In this document: positions 22,972-30,795 of the stretch, one piece after another
How the letters are laid out: every line of letters begins with the position of its first letter
How positions within the stretch are numbered: the first letter of the stretch is position 1
Origin: JASLBX01 sp036374175
Lineage (GTDB): Bacteria; Actinomycetota; Actinomycetes; Jiangellales; Jiangellaceae
Assembly: GCA_036374175.1 (NCBI GenBank)
Contig: DASUUH010000035.1
Location: 1-30,795 of the forward strand
Direction of reading: 5' to 3'
DNA length: 30,795 bases
Notes under the pieces: model-generated
What the model was told of the DNA's origin: nothing
Database searches by the model: none
The model's input: the letters and a program-made list of their open reading frames with translations, nothing else
Program-made: the position numbers and the translations under genes

Positions 22972-23637
22972 ATGCGAGAGGCTTTTCACGAACAACTCGA
23001 CGAGGTGACAGGCCGGCTGGTCGGCATGACCCGCAAGGCCGGTGAGCAGATCAAGGCGGCAACAACCGCGCTGCTCGAAGCCGACATCCAGCTGGCGGAC
23101 CAAACCGTTGCCGGCGACGCCTCGATCAACCGCGATCAGCTCGAAATCGACGAGCGGGTCCTCGGGATGATCGCCCGGCAGGCGCCGGTGGCCCAGGACC
23201 TTCGTGCCGTGCTGTCCGCAATGCGCAGCACGTCCGACATCGAGCGCATGGGCGACCTTGCCGTTCACGTCGCGAAGATCGCCCGGATGCGGTACCCGGA
23301 CGTCGCGGTGCCGGAGGAGTTCCGCGGGACGTTCCGCAACATGGGCACCACCGGTGCGGCGATGGCCGACAAAGCCGGCGCCGTTCTTCGAACCCGCGAC
23401 ATCGACGGGGCTGCTGAACTGGCAAGTGACGACGACGAGATGGACCGGCTCCACCGGTCGCTGTTTCAGGCGATGTTCGACAGCGGTTGGAGCCGCAGCG
23501 TTGAGGTGGCCGTTGATATCGCGCTGCTGGGCCGCTACTACGAGCGGTTCGCCGACCACGCCGTCCACATCGCGGTGAACGTTCGTTACCTCGTTACCGG
23601 CGAGCTCGAGTGGGCGGACAGCACGGCCGGCCACTGA
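22972..23637 (+). CDS. phoU: Phosphate-signalling accessory protein PhoU
   Basis: This 221-residue cytoplasmic protein consists of two similar three-helix bundles. Each carries the metal-binding E-R-x-x-D pattern: SDIERMGDLAVH (Glu91, Asp95) and YYERFADHAVH (about 194-204). PhoU links the Pst transporter to the PhoR/SenX3 kinase and keeps the Pho regulon off when phosphate is plentiful. ATG has AAGGCGG at 22958-22964, 7 nt upstream. It is divergent from senX3-regX3 as in other actinobacteria. No pst genes are in the window. Confidence 0.96.
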   Translation: MREAFHEQLDEVTGRLVGMTRKAGEQIKAATTALLEADIQLADQTVAGDASINRDQLEIDERVLGMIARQAPVAQDLRAVLSAMRSTSDIERMGDLAVHVAKIARMRYPDVAVPEEFRGTFRNMGTTGAAMADKAGAVLRTRDIDGAAELASDDDEMDRLHRSLFQAMFDSGWSRSVEVAVDIALLGRYYERFADHAVHIAVNVRYLVTGELEWADSTAGH

Positions 23638-23655
23638 CCGACCAAACCCTCCGAC

Positions 23656-24612
23656 TTAATCCCCGGCGGCTCGCAGGTACCGCGCCGCCAGCGCGCGTAA
23701 CCGATCGGCAAGCTCGGGCGGGTCGATGACGTCGAAGTCGACGTCCAACATGCCGATGTAAACAGCTCCCATGTCGAGGCTGTCGGAGCCGGCGTGCATG
23801 ATGCAGGTCTTGTCATCCACCGGTTCGACCCGTACGGGCGGCGGCAGTTTCGGCGCGACGTCCCTGGCCGGTGCATGCAGCCTGACGGTGAACCGATACC
23901 GCCAGGTCGCCGCCCCTGTGCCCTCGGTTACGAAGGCGGCGATGCCACCGGGCGGCAGCTCGCGGGGGGCGAATCGTGGTCCTGTCGGCGTGCGCGGCTT
24001 CAATCGGTCGACCCGGAACGTCCGCCAATCGGCGCGATCCACATCCCACGCGACGAGGTACCAGCGGCCCCGAAGGTAGGCCAGCCGGTGTGGCTCCACC
24101 GTGCGGACCGCTTCGGCGCCGTCGTGGCTCACGTAATCGAATCGAAGACTTTCCCGGTCTCGGCACGCCGCCGCGACCACCGTCAACACCGACGGGTCGG
24201 CGCTTTGGGAACTCGTCTTGATCGGCACGGTGTACTTCTGCAGGGCGTTCACGCGGTGCCGAAGCCGGGCCGGCAGCACCTGCTCGAGCTTGGCCAACGC
24301 GCCGACCGACGCCTCCTCGATGCCCGTTACTGACCCTGCGGCGGCCGACGTACGCAGACCCGCTGCCACGGCGACGGCCTCGTCGTCGGTCAGCAGCAGC
24401 GGCGGCAGGGCCGCGCCCGTACCCAGCCGGTAGCCACCCGCGACGCCGGGCGTGGCGGTGACCGGGTAGCCAAGGCTCCGCAACCGCTCGACGTCGTTGC
24501 GGATCGTCCGGGTTGTGACGCCAAGACGGTCGGCGAGTTCTGGGCCGGTCCAGTCCCGCCGTGCCTGGAAGAGACCAAGCAGGCGGAGCAGCCGAGCGGA
24601 TGTCTCCAACAT
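23656..24612 (-). CDS. WYL-domain transcriptional regulator
   Basis: This 318-residue protein has an N-terminal HTH_11/DeoR-type winged helix (MLETSARLLRLLGLFQARRDWTGPELADRLGVTTRTIRNDVERLRSLGY, about 1-50). The central WYL domain reads RLAYLRGRWYLVAWDVDRADWRTFRVDRL (about 190-220), with the conserved Trp-Tyr-Leu. A WCX C-terminal extension follows. WYL domains sense nucleic acid or small ligands and often regulate a divergent gene. ATG at 24612 begins at the HTH. The extension to 24654 would cover the operator palindrome and is rejected. It is divergent from the epoxide hydrolase across 61 bp, which it probably controls. It converges on phoU with an 18-bp gap. Confidence 0.93.
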   Translation of the reverse strand: MLETSARLLRLLGLFQARRDWTGPELADRLGVTTRTIRNDVERLRSLGYPVTATPGVAGGYRLGTGAALPPLLLTDDEAVAVAAGLRTSAAAGSVTGIEEASVGALAKLEQVLPARLRHRVNALQKYTVPIKTSSQSADPSVLTVVAAACRDRESLRFDYVSHDGAEAVRTVEPHRLAYLRGRWYLVAWDVDRADWRTFRVDRLKPRTPTGPRFAPRELPPGGIAAFVTEGTGAATWRYRFTVRLHAPARDVAPKLPPPVRVEPVDDKTCIMHAGSDSLDMGAVYIGMLDVDFDVIDPPELADRLRALAARYLRAAGD

Positions 24613-24631
24613 TTCTCGAGCATCGTAGCGC

Positions 24632-24654
24632 TTGCGGAAAGAACCGTTCCGCAA
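24632..24654. promoter_or_regulatory. Perfect palindrome between WYL regulator and epoxide hydrolase
   Basis: TTGCGGAA (24632-24639) and TTCCGCAA (24647-24654) are exact inverted repeats with a 7-nt centre, placed midway in the 61-bp divergent gap. This is the expected position for a WYL-regulator operator acting on both genes. Confidence 0.7.
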
Positions 24655-24673
24655 TTGTTCCTACGGTGAATCC

Positions 24674-25876
24674 ATGGAGAACACAGAGCTGATTCGATCC
24701 TTCCAGATCACGATCCCGCAGGCCGACGTCGACGACCTGCACGACCGCCTGGACCGGACCCGGTGGTTCGACGACCTGGCTGGTGTCGAGTGGGTCCGCG
24801 GTGTGCCCACGAGTTATCTCAAGGGCTTGACCGACCACTGGAAAACCGAGTTCGACTGGCGGTCGTGGGAGGCAAGGCTCAACGAGTTGCCTCACTTCGT
24901 CACTCAGTTCGACGGTCAGCCGATCCACTTCGTCCACGTTCGTTCGCCCGAACCCGACGCCCTGCCGCTCATCCTCACCCATGGCTGGCCGAGTTCGTTC
25001 GTCGAGTTCCTTGACGTAATCGGGCCGCTGACCGATCCGCGTTCCCACGGTGCCGACCCGGCCGATGCTTTCCACGTCGTCATCCCGTCCCTGCCGGGTT
25101 TCGGTTTCTCGACACCGTTGCGCGAGACTGGATGGGGCAATCTGTTCCGCGTCGCCGCGGCGTGGGCGGAACTCATGGAACGGCTCGGATACGAACGATT
25201 CGCAGCGCACGGCGGTGACGTCGGGGCCGGGATCACCGGCATGCTCGCGATGCTCGCCCCGCATCGGTTGGTGGGAGCACACACGACCGGGCCGACGCCA
25301 GCGTTCCCGTTCGGGCCGCCGCTCGACGTCGAGGGGCTGGACGGCGCCGACCGGGTACGAGCCGAGCGGTTCAACGAGTACCAGCGGGACGGGCTCGGCT
25401 ATCTCCACCTGCAGGCGACCCGCCCGCAGACGCTGGCCCACCTGATCACCGACTCGCCCGTGGGCCAGCTGGCCTGGATCGTGGAGAAGTTCAAGGAATG
25501 GACCGACGGTGCCGCCGAGCTGCCCGAGGATGCCGTCGATCGCGAACAACTGCTGGCCAATGCCAGCATCTACTGGTTCTCGCGAGCCGGAGCTTCGTCA
25601 GCACACATCACCTACGAGGGCATGCAGGCGTTTCGCCAGTTCATGGAGGAGCATGCAGGGGACGACGGGGCCAGCACACCGACGACTGAACTCGGCGTCC
25701 CAACCGGGGTGGCCGTCTTTGCCGCGGACATGAGCATTCGGAGCCTCATCGATCCCGCCGGCTCGCTGGACCACTGGACCGAGTACGACCGCGGTGGTCA
25801 CTTTCCGGCGATGGAAGTGCCGCACCTGCTGACTCAGGACATCCGGTCATTCTTCGGCAAGCTCCGCACCCACTAA
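24674..25876 (+). CDS. Epoxide hydrolase (EHN-type alpha/beta hydrolase)
   Basis: This 400-residue enzyme has the N-terminal EHN domain (about 8-95: FQITIPQADVDDLHDRLDRTRW, LKGLTDHWKTEFDWRSWEARLNELPHF), which identifies the microsomal/juvenile-hormone-type epoxide hydrolase family. The alpha/beta hydrolase core has oxyanion HGWP (103-106), nucleophile Asp182 in AAHGGDVGAG, ring-opening Tyr candidates in the cap and the catalytic His of RGGHFPAMEVP near the C-terminus. It hydrolyses epoxides to diols and probably handles a xenobiotic or metabolite. ATG at 24674 is chosen over TTG at 24632, which lies in the operator palindrome. The Shine-Dalgarno is weak (GGTGAATCC). It is divergent from its likely regulator. 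Confidence 0.92.
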   Translation: MENTELIRSFQITIPQADVDDLHDRLDRTRWFDDLAGVEWVRGVPTSYLKGLTDHWKTEFDWRSWEARLNELPHFVTQFDGQPIHFVHVRSPEPDALPLILTHGWPSSFVEFLDVIGPLTDPRSHGADPADAFHVVIPSLPGFGFSTPLRETGWGNLFRVAAAWAELMERLGYERFAAHGGDVGAGITGMLAMLAPHRLVGAHTTGPTPAFPFGPPLDVEGLDGADRVRAERFNEYQRDGLGYLHLQATRPQTLAHLITDSPVGQLAWIVEKFKEWTDGAAELPEDAVDREQLLANASIYWFSRAGASSAHITYEGMQAFRQFMEEHAGDDGASTPTTELGVPTGVAVFAADMSIRSLIDPAGSLDHWTEYDRGGHFPAMEVPHLLTQDIRSFFGKLRTH

Positions 25877-25920
25877 CCGCGTGGGGCAGGGCGTGGCGGG
25901 TTGCTAAGGGGTCCTGGACG

Positions 25921-26670
25921 TCAGCGGCGGCCCTGGCTCGCCACGGCCTGAATCGCCGCTTCGGCGGCGTTCGGGTCGAGGTACTCGCCACCGGTCTTGA
26001 TCGGGCGCATCGACTCGTCCAGCTCGTAGAGCAGCGGGATACCGGTGGGGATGTTCAGCCCGACCACGGCCTCGTCGGACATCCCGTCAAGATGCTTCAC
26101 CAACGCCCGCAGCGAGTTCCCGTGCGCGGCAACCAGGACTGTCAGCCCGCGGCGCAGATCCGGCACGATCGCGTCGTACCAGTACGGCAGCATCCGATCG
26201 ACCACGTCGGCCAGGCATTCGGTGCGGGGCAGCAACTCGGGCGGCAGGTCGGCGTACCTCGGGTCGCCGGCCTGCGAATACTCGTCGTCGTCCGCGATGG
26301 TCGGCGGCGGCGTGTCGTAGGAGCGCCGCCAGGTCATGAACTGCTCTTCGCCGAACTCCTCGAGCGTCTGCTTCTTGTTCTTGCCCTGCAGGGCGCCGTA
26401 GTGACGCTCGTTGAGCCGCCATGACCGGCGGACCGGAATCCAGTGCCGCTCAGCGGCGTCCAGGGTGATCTCCGCGGTTCGGATGGCCCGGCGCAGCACG
26501 CTGGTGTGGACGACGTCTGGGAACAGCTCACGCTCGACGAGCAACTCGGCCCCGCGGAGCGCCTCGGCCCGTCCCTTCTCGCTCAAGCCGACGTCGACCC
26601 AGCCGGTGAACAGGTTCTTGGCGTTCCATTCGCTCTCGCCGTGACGGAGCAGCACGAGGCGGTAAGGCAT
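25921..26670 (-). CDS. gpmA: 2,3-bisphosphoglycerate-dependent phosphoglycerate mutase
   Basis: This 249-residue glycolytic enzyme interconverts 3- and 2-phosphoglycerate. The phosphohistidine motif LVLLRHGESEWNAKNLFTGW starts at residue 5 (His10). SVLRRAIRTAE, ERHYGALQGKNKKQT (catalytic Glu), RRSYDTPPP, the second catalytic His in VLVAAHGNSLRALVKHLDG and LNIPTGIPLLYELD complete the family pattern. Length equals the usual 247-250. ATG at 26670 (MPYRLVLLRHGE) is the family start; the ORF extension to 26850 covers the ybjN 3' end. No ribosome site is visible, so translation may depend on ybjN upstream (28-bp gap). Confidence 0.97.
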   Translation of the reverse strand: MPYRLVLLRHGESEWNAKNLFTGWVDVGLSEKGRAEALRGAELLVERELFPDVVHTSVLRRAIRTAEITLDAAERHWIPVRRSWRLNERHYGALQGKNKKQTLEEFGEEQFMTWRRSYDTPPPTIADDDEYSQAGDPRYADLPPELLPRTECLADVVDRMLPYWYDAIVPDLRRGLTVLVAAHGNSLRALVKHLDGMSDEAVVGLNIPTGIPLLYELDESMRPIKTGGEYLDPNAAEAAIQAVASQGRR

Positions 26671-26698
26671 GCAGTCGAGCGTAGTCGACAGCCAATGA

Positions 26699-27187
26699 TC
26701 ATTCCGGGCGTAGGTGCTCGAATGCCGCGAGATTGCGGGTCGACTCACCGCGAGCCAGTCGCCATTCCCATTCGCGCCGGATCGCAGACGAGAAGCCCAG
26801 TTCGAGGATGGTGTTGAAGGACGAGTCGGCGGCGTCCAGCACCACACCAAGTAGCCGGTCCAGCTGCTCGGGGGTGACGGCGTCGAGGGGCAGGCGTCCT
26901 ACGAGGTAGATGTCGCCGGCACCGTCCACGGCGAAGGCCACACCGGACAGCCGGGCGTTACGCTCCAGCAGCCAGCGGTAGACACCCTCGAGGTTCTCAT
27001 CGGGATGCCGAGCCACGAAGGCATTCACGACCAGGCTGTGGTCACGCACCGCCAGGCTGCAGGACGTCTTGAGCTTGCGCTCGCCGGGCAACTCCACCGA
27101 GAACCGGCCCGGCGAATCTTCAGTCCACGCCGCTCCGCTGTCGGCCAGGTGAGTCCGGACGATCTCGGCTACGCGTTCGCTCGGCAC
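26699..27187 (-). CDS. YbjN-domain protein
   Basis: This 162-residue protein belongs to the YbjN / type III secretion chaperone-like superfamily. Its features are PGRFSVELPGERKLKTSCSLAVRDHSLVVNAFVARHPDEN, VYRWLLERNARL, VGRLPLDAVTPEQLDRLLG and the C-terminal GFSSAIRREWEWRLARGESTRNLAAFEHL, typical of the actinobacterial form found between mshA and gpmA. Function is unknown; in other bacteria YbjN affects stress responses. The GTG start at 27187 is the only start codon in the open frame. mshA does not follow upstream here, although the frame stays open without a start for more than 150 bp. Confidence 0.9.
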   Translation of the reverse strand: MPSERVAEIVRTHLADSGAAWTEDSPGRFSVELPGERKLKTSCSLAVRDHSLVVNAFVARHPDENLEGVYRWLLERNARLSGVAFAVDGAGDIYLVGRLPLDAVTPEQLDRLLGVVLDAADSSFNTILELGFSSAIRREWEWRLARGESTRNLAAFEHLRPE

Positions 27188-27345
27188 GACTACCAGCTTG
27201 CCCCATACCCACGCATAGAACGGCGCCCGGTACCGACGAGCCGGCCATGGCGTTACGTCCCTTAGTGCCCGGCGGCAAGCCGCAGTACGGTGGCACCCGA
27301 CAGCCCGTGCGATTTCACGCCCGGTCCCGACACCCGGGGGGTCCG

Positions 27346-28974
27346 GTGGTCACGACGAGCATCGTCGATCAGGCACGAGCCGCCTTCGAACGTAACGCCT
27401 GGGCCGAGGCGCGCAACCTGCTCGCGTCAGTACCGGATCTTGAGCCGGACGACCTGGACCGGCTCGCCGTGGCCGCTTACCTCACCGGTCAGACGGATAC
27501 CGCAGTCGACGCGTGGGAGCGAGCGCACCACGCCTTCACCGACAAAGGAGAGATCGCCCGCGGCGTTCGATGTGCGTTCTGGCTCGGGATGCTGCTCATG
27601 CAGCGCGGCGAACATGCGCGCGGCGGAGGGTGGTTCGCACGCGGGCAGCACATCCTCGACGACAGGTCCCTCGACTGTGTCGAGCAGGGGTACTTCCGCA
27701 TTCCGGCCGCGCTGAACGCCCTGGAAAGCGGCGACGGCGAGACTTCGTACCGCGCTTCCGCCGACATCACAGCCATCGCCGACCGGTTCGGCGACTCTGA
27801 TCTTCTAGCACTAGGGCTGCTTGGTCTGGGCCAGTCCCTGATCCTGCGCGGCAATGCCACCGAGGGCATGTCGGTGCTGGACGAGACCATGGTGGCGGTC
27901 ACGACAGGCGACGTTGCTCCGATCGTCGCCGGCATCGTCTACTGCGGGACGATCATCGCGTGCCGGCAGGTGTTCGACGTCCGGCGGGCCAAGGAATGGA
28001 CGTCGACGCTGAGTCGCTGGTGCGCCACGCACCAGGACCTCAAGCCGTTCCGCGGGCAGTGCTTGGTTCATCGTTCAGAGATCATGCAGTTGCGCGGCGA
28101 GTGGGCCGACGCCATGGTCGAGGTGCAGCAGGCCGTCGACCACCTGTCAGACCCGCCCGGCGACCCGGTTCTCGGCATGGCGCTGTACCAGCAGGCCGAA
28201 CTGCTACGGCTGCGAGGGCAACTGAATCAGGCCGAGCGAGGCTACCGCGACGCGAGCGACTGCGGGCACACCACGCAGCCCGGCCTCGCGCTGCTCCGGC
28301 TCGCCCAAGGCCGTATGGATGATGCAAGCGCGGCCGTCCGGCGGGCCTTGACCGAGGCCGACGCTCCGGTTGAGCGGTCCAGGTTGCTCGCCGCATACGT
28401 GGAGATCAGCTTGGCCGCCGGCGATATACAAGCGGCCCGGACTGCGGCGGACGAACTCGAGAAGATCGCAGGGTCATTCGACTCGCTGTACTTGGCAGCC
28501 GTGCTAACGGCCGCGCAGGGATCGTTGCTGCTCACCGAGGGCGATGGCGCCGGAGCGTGCGCGGCCCTCCGCCAGGCGTGGACGGCTTGGCATGAGCTCG
28601 AAGTGCCGTACGAGGCGGCCCGCGTCAGGTTGCGCCTTGTCGGCGCCTACCGCCGGCTCGGCGATCACGACACTGCCGCCATGGAACTCGATGCCGCCCG
28701 CCGGGTCTTCGAGCAATTGGGCGCTGCGCCCGACCTGATCCGGGTGCGCCGGTTCGCCGAACCGCCGACGGCGGAAACAGCTGGCGGCCTGACGTCGCGA
28801 GAGATCGAGGTGCTTCGGCTGATGTCCACCGGCGCGACAAATCGGGAGATCGCCGACACGCTCGTGATCAGCGAGCACACCGCCCGGCGGCATCTGCAGA
28901 ACATCTTCGCCAAGATCGGCGTGTCATCTCGCGCCGCCGCTACCGCCTACGCGTACGAGCACGATCTTCTGTAG
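27346..28974 (+). CDS. TPR-containing LuxR-family transcriptional regulator
   Basis: This 542-residue protein is mostly tetratricopeptide-like helical repeats (about 5-460, for example AEARNLLASVPDLEPDDLDRLAVAAYLTGQTDTAVDAWERAH). It ends in a LuxR/GerE helix-turn-helix (GGLTSREIEVLRLMSTGATNREIADTLVISEHTARRHLQNIFAKIGV, about 480-527). There is no N-terminal ATPase domain, so it is a short MalT/LAL-like regulator that would respond to a protein or ligand bound by the repeats. GTG at 27346 follows a G-rich site (GGGGGG); the longer frame from 27247 is a poor match to a protein start. It is transcribed toward the hydrolase-methyltransferase pair, with a perfect palindrome just after its stop, and probably controls that pair. 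Confidence 0.9.
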   Translation: MVTTSIVDQARAAFERNAWAEARNLLASVPDLEPDDLDRLAVAAYLTGQTDTAVDAWERAHHAFTDKGEIARGVRCAFWLGMLLMQRGEHARGGGWFARGQHILDDRSLDCVEQGYFRIPAALNALESGDGETSYRASADITAIADRFGDSDLLALGLLGLGQSLILRGNATEGMSVLDETMVAVTTGDVAPIVAGIVYCGTIIACRQVFDVRRAKEWTSTLSRWCATHQDLKPFRGQCLVHRSEIMQLRGEWADAMVEVQQAVDHLSDPPGDPVLGMALYQQAELLRLRGQLNQAERGYRDASDCGHTTQPGLALLRLAQGRMDDASAAVRRALTEADAPVERSRLLAAYVEISLAAGDIQAARTAADELEKIAGSFDSLYLAAVLTAAQGSLLLTEGDGAGACAALRQAWTAWHELEVPYEAARVRLRLVGAYRRLGDHDTAAMELDAARRVFEQLGAAPDLIRVRRFAEPPTAETAGGLTSREIEVLRLMSTGATNREIADTLVISEHTARRHLQNIFAKIGVSSRAAATAYAYEHDLL

Positions 28975-28981
28975 GTCCCGT

Positions 28982-29003
28982 CCGTGGTACGGACGTACCA
29001 CGG
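28982..29003. promoter_or_regulatory. Perfect palindrome between LuxR and hydrolase genes
   Basis: CCGTGGTAC (28982-28990) and GTACCACGG (28995-29003) are exact inverted repeats around GGAC, 8 bp after the LuxR-gene stop and 99 bp before the hydrolase start. It could be the LuxR-type operator or a short terminator. No U-run follows. Confidence 0.6.
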
Positions 29004-29101
29004 TGGCGGCACTCCCATTTGGTAATCGCGGGCGATGAGCGCGTGCTCCCTTGATCCGTAGCGTCCTGAGTACGGAGCCAAACCGCCAGGGAGCAATCGA
29101 C

Positions 29102-30043
29102 GTGACGACCATCCAACACTCGGACGAGGTGCGGAATCTCTACCAACGTGCGCTCGACGGGACTTCGGTACGCAGCCGCTACGTCAACGTCGACGCCAGC
29201 GGCGAGCGAGTGCACGTCCTGGAGACCGGTGACGGTCCCCCGCTCGTGCTCCTGCACGGTACGGGGGTTGCGGGGTGGTTCTTCCTGCCGTTGCTGAGGG
29301 AGCTCAAAGGGTTCGGCATCATCGCTCCTGATCGGCCCGGCCAGGGCCTGAGCGACCCTATCGACCTGCCACGGCGCACCTATCACGAGACGTCCGTCGA
29401 GTGGCTGGACCGGCTGCTCGAGGCGCTCGAGTTGGACGCCGTTGCATTGGTGGGCCACTCGGGGGGCGGCGTGCTGGCGTTGCGATACACATTGGCGCGC
29501 CCGGCCCGGGTCAAGCGGCTCGTGATGATCGGCCCTCCCGCATTGCCGAATACCCGCTGTCCCCTGCCCTATCGATTGATGGCAACGCCAGGAGTGGGAG
29601 GGCTGCTGTCCCATGTCTCGCCGCCAAGTCGCAAGTCGACCCTTCAGTTCGCGAAGTTCATGGGCGAGGACGGCACACTGGCCGGCCATCCGAATCTGGT
29701 CAACCTGTTCGTGGCCGCGGGCCGGGACCCGCTGGCCGCTGAAGGAACCAAAGCCGAGGTACGCGTGCTCATCTCGCCATTCGCGCTGCTGTCGCGCTAC
29801 GGGTTCCGCCATCGATCACGGGTGCAGGCCGACGAGTTGAGGCGGCTGACGGCGCCCACCTTGTTGGCGTGGGGTGAGCAGGAGCCGCTAGGCGGCGTCG
29901 CCGTCGCCAGGGCGGTGGCCCAGCTGATGCCAGACGCCCGGCTGACGGTGCTGCCCGGCGGTCACGCACCGTGGCTCGGGCACCCGTACCAGACCGCCTC
30001 GATGATCGCAGAGTTCCTCACTACGGAAAGGACGCAGACATGA
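29102..30043 (+). CDS. Alpha/beta hydrolase
   Basis: This 313-residue alpha/beta-hydrolase-fold enzyme has oxyanion motif LLHGTGVAGW (HGTG 52-55), APDRPGQGLSD, nucleophile elbow VGHSGGGV with Ser120, a probable acid in LAWGEQEPLGG and catalytic His288 in LPGGHAPWLGHP. No signal peptide is seen, so it is cytoplasmic. The family ranges from esterases to haloperoxidase-like enzymes, and the substrate cannot be assigned. GTG at 29102 follows AGGGAG (about 9 nt spacing). The stop overlaps the methyltransferase ATG by 4 nt (ATGA), so the two act as one unit, apparently under the upstream LuxR regulator. Confidence 0.92.
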   Translation: MTTIQHSDEVRNLYQRALDGTSVRSRYVNVDASGERVHVLETGDGPPLVLLHGTGVAGWFFLPLLRELKGFGIIAPDRPGQGLSDPIDLPRRTYHETSVEWLDRLLEALELDAVALVGHSGGGVLALRYTLARPARVKRLVMIGPPALPNTRCPLPYRLMATPGVGGLLSHVSPPSRKSTLQFAKFMGEDGTLAGHPNLVNLFVAAGRDPLAAEGTKAEVRVLISPFALLSRYGFRHRSRVQADELRRLTAPTLLAWGEQEPLGGVAVARAVAQLMPDARLTVLPGGHAPWLGHPYQTASMIAEFLTTERTQT

Positions 30044-30795
30044 CCATGCAGACTCAAGATCAGATTCGGTCGGCGTGGAACGCCATCGCTCCGCGGTTCG
30101 ATGAGTTCACTACGCCGATGAGCCAGGAATTCGCCGATCAAACCTTGCTTCGCGTGCCTGTCGGTCCGGGGATCCAGTTCCTGGATGTGGCGTGCGGGAG
30201 CGGCGCCTTGGCCATCCCCGCCGCCCGCCGAGGCGCTCAGGTCACGGCTGTCGACCTCGCGCAAACGATGATCGAACGGCTCGCTGCGCGAGCTGGAGCA
30301 GAAGGTCTCGACAACGTCGAGCCCGCAGTGATGGACGCCGAATCACTCGAGTTCTCCGACGACACCTTCGACGTGACCACATCACTGAACGGCGTATCGC
30401 TACTGCCCAACCTCAAGGCCGGACTGCGGGAGGCCGTCCGCGTCACCAAACCCGGAGGTCAGGTGATGATCGCCGCATTCGGACCGCTGCCGCGTGTGGA
30501 GTTCATCAGCTTCTTGTTCGGAGCTCTTAAGGCCAGTGCCCGGGTTCAAGCCGCCGGCGGACCCGCCACCACTGCCGTTCCAATTGGCCGACACCAATCG
30601 GTTCAGAAACGAGTTGGCTGCCGCAGGGCTGACCGACGTCCGGATCGAGTCCAGCACGTGGGAGATGACCTTCCACTCTGCTGAGCACTTCTGGGACGCC
30701 ATCACCGCCAGCAATCCGATCGCGGTGAGTTTGACCGGGCACCTGAGCGAGGAACAACTCGCCGAAGTGAAGCAGGTTCTCCACGGCATGCTTCG
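30040..30795 (+). pseudogene. SAM-dependent methyltransferase with a frameshift, truncated by the window edge
   Basis: The gene starts MTMQTQDQIRSAWNAIAPRFDEF with GGAAAGGA upstream and an ATGA overlap with the hydrolase. The class I methyltransferase fold is clear: motif I QFLDVACGSGALAIPAA (about 47-63), motif II VTAVDLAQTMIERL, motif III DAESLEFSDDTFDVTTSLNGVSLLPN and VTKPGGQVMIAAFG. At 30530-30545 the reading frame breaks. Frame 1 runs on into non-family residues and stops at 30684. The +1-shifted frame continues as VPGFKPPADPPPLPFQLADT, NRFRNELAAAGLTDVRIESS and so on to the window end, which is normal family sequence. One base inserted or two deleted explains this. Either the gene is inactivated or the sequence has an error. 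Confidence 0.85.

Noticed and set aside
23813..25549. 578-residue minus-strand open frame opposite the WYL regulator and epoxide hydrolase
   Set aside because: It overlaps two genes with clear domains. Its sequence is low-complexity Arg/Pro/Gly/Asp, typical of antisense frames in GC-rich DNA, and no domain is recognised.
1..30795. CRISPR arrays, insertion sequences, riboswitch classes
   Set aside because: No regularly spaced repeats, transposase genes or recognisable riboswitch cores were seen when reading both strands.

Overview
The window is GC-rich chromosomal DNA from an actinobacterium. Evidence: strong G/C bias at third codon positions, frequent GTG starts, many 4-nt GTGA/ATGA gene overlaps, and the conserved actinobacterial block rlmB-cysS / ispF-ispD-carD / lpqE-like lipoprotein / regX3-senX3 / phoU / gpmA-ybjN. 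A family-level guess (for example Jiangellales or a neighbour) would be inference only.

Layout. 1-390: the 3' end of an unidentified gene followed by a tRNA-Thr(UGU) on the minus strand, a layout that could be the edge of an integrated element. 507-1463: a two-gene unit, a two-helix membrane protein with a GAF-like domain and a 61-residue basic protein. 1467-1904: a CBS-pair protein. 2099-9791: a maltodextrin/oligosaccharide uptake and breakdown locus: an MsmK/UgpC-type ATPase, a convergent LacI-family repressor, then lipoprotein binding protein, two permeases and a cytoplasmic GH13 hydrolase in one operon. The leader before the binding protein holds CTTGCAG-type heptamers like those of Streptomyces MalR operators, two stem-loops and a 19-bp tandem repeat. 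9841-14219: a DUF4032 kinase-like protein, an acyl-CoA dehydrogenase, and a PadR regulator overlapping a permease-prefix membrane protein.

14251-23637 is core housekeeping: rlmB, cysS, a PAP2 phosphatase whose 3' end overlaps ispF by 135 bp antisense, ispF-ispD (overlapping by 4 nt), carD, a UbiA-type prenyltransferase, an lpqE-like lipoprotein, and regX3-senX3 divergent from phoU with a PHO-box-like repeat between. Two intergenic regions contain elaborate palindromic repeats (15239-15295 and 20748-20893). 23656-25876 is a divergent WYL regulator/epoxide hydrolase pair with a perfect palindrome between, inserted between phoU and gpmA. 27346-30795 is a TPR-LuxR regulator followed by an alpha/beta hydrolase and a SAM methyltransferase that overlaps it by 4 nt. 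The methyltransferase reading frame is broken by a frameshift near 30535-30545 and runs off the window.

Working together: the sugar locus imports malto-oligosaccharides under LacI-family control and hydrolyses them inside the cell. SenX3-RegX3-PhoU form the phosphate-sensing module. IspD/IspF supply isoprenoid precursors. CarD tunes rRNA promoters. The most interesting unexplained pieces are the malE leader, the palindromic repeats, the GAF/small-protein pair and the broken methyltransferase.
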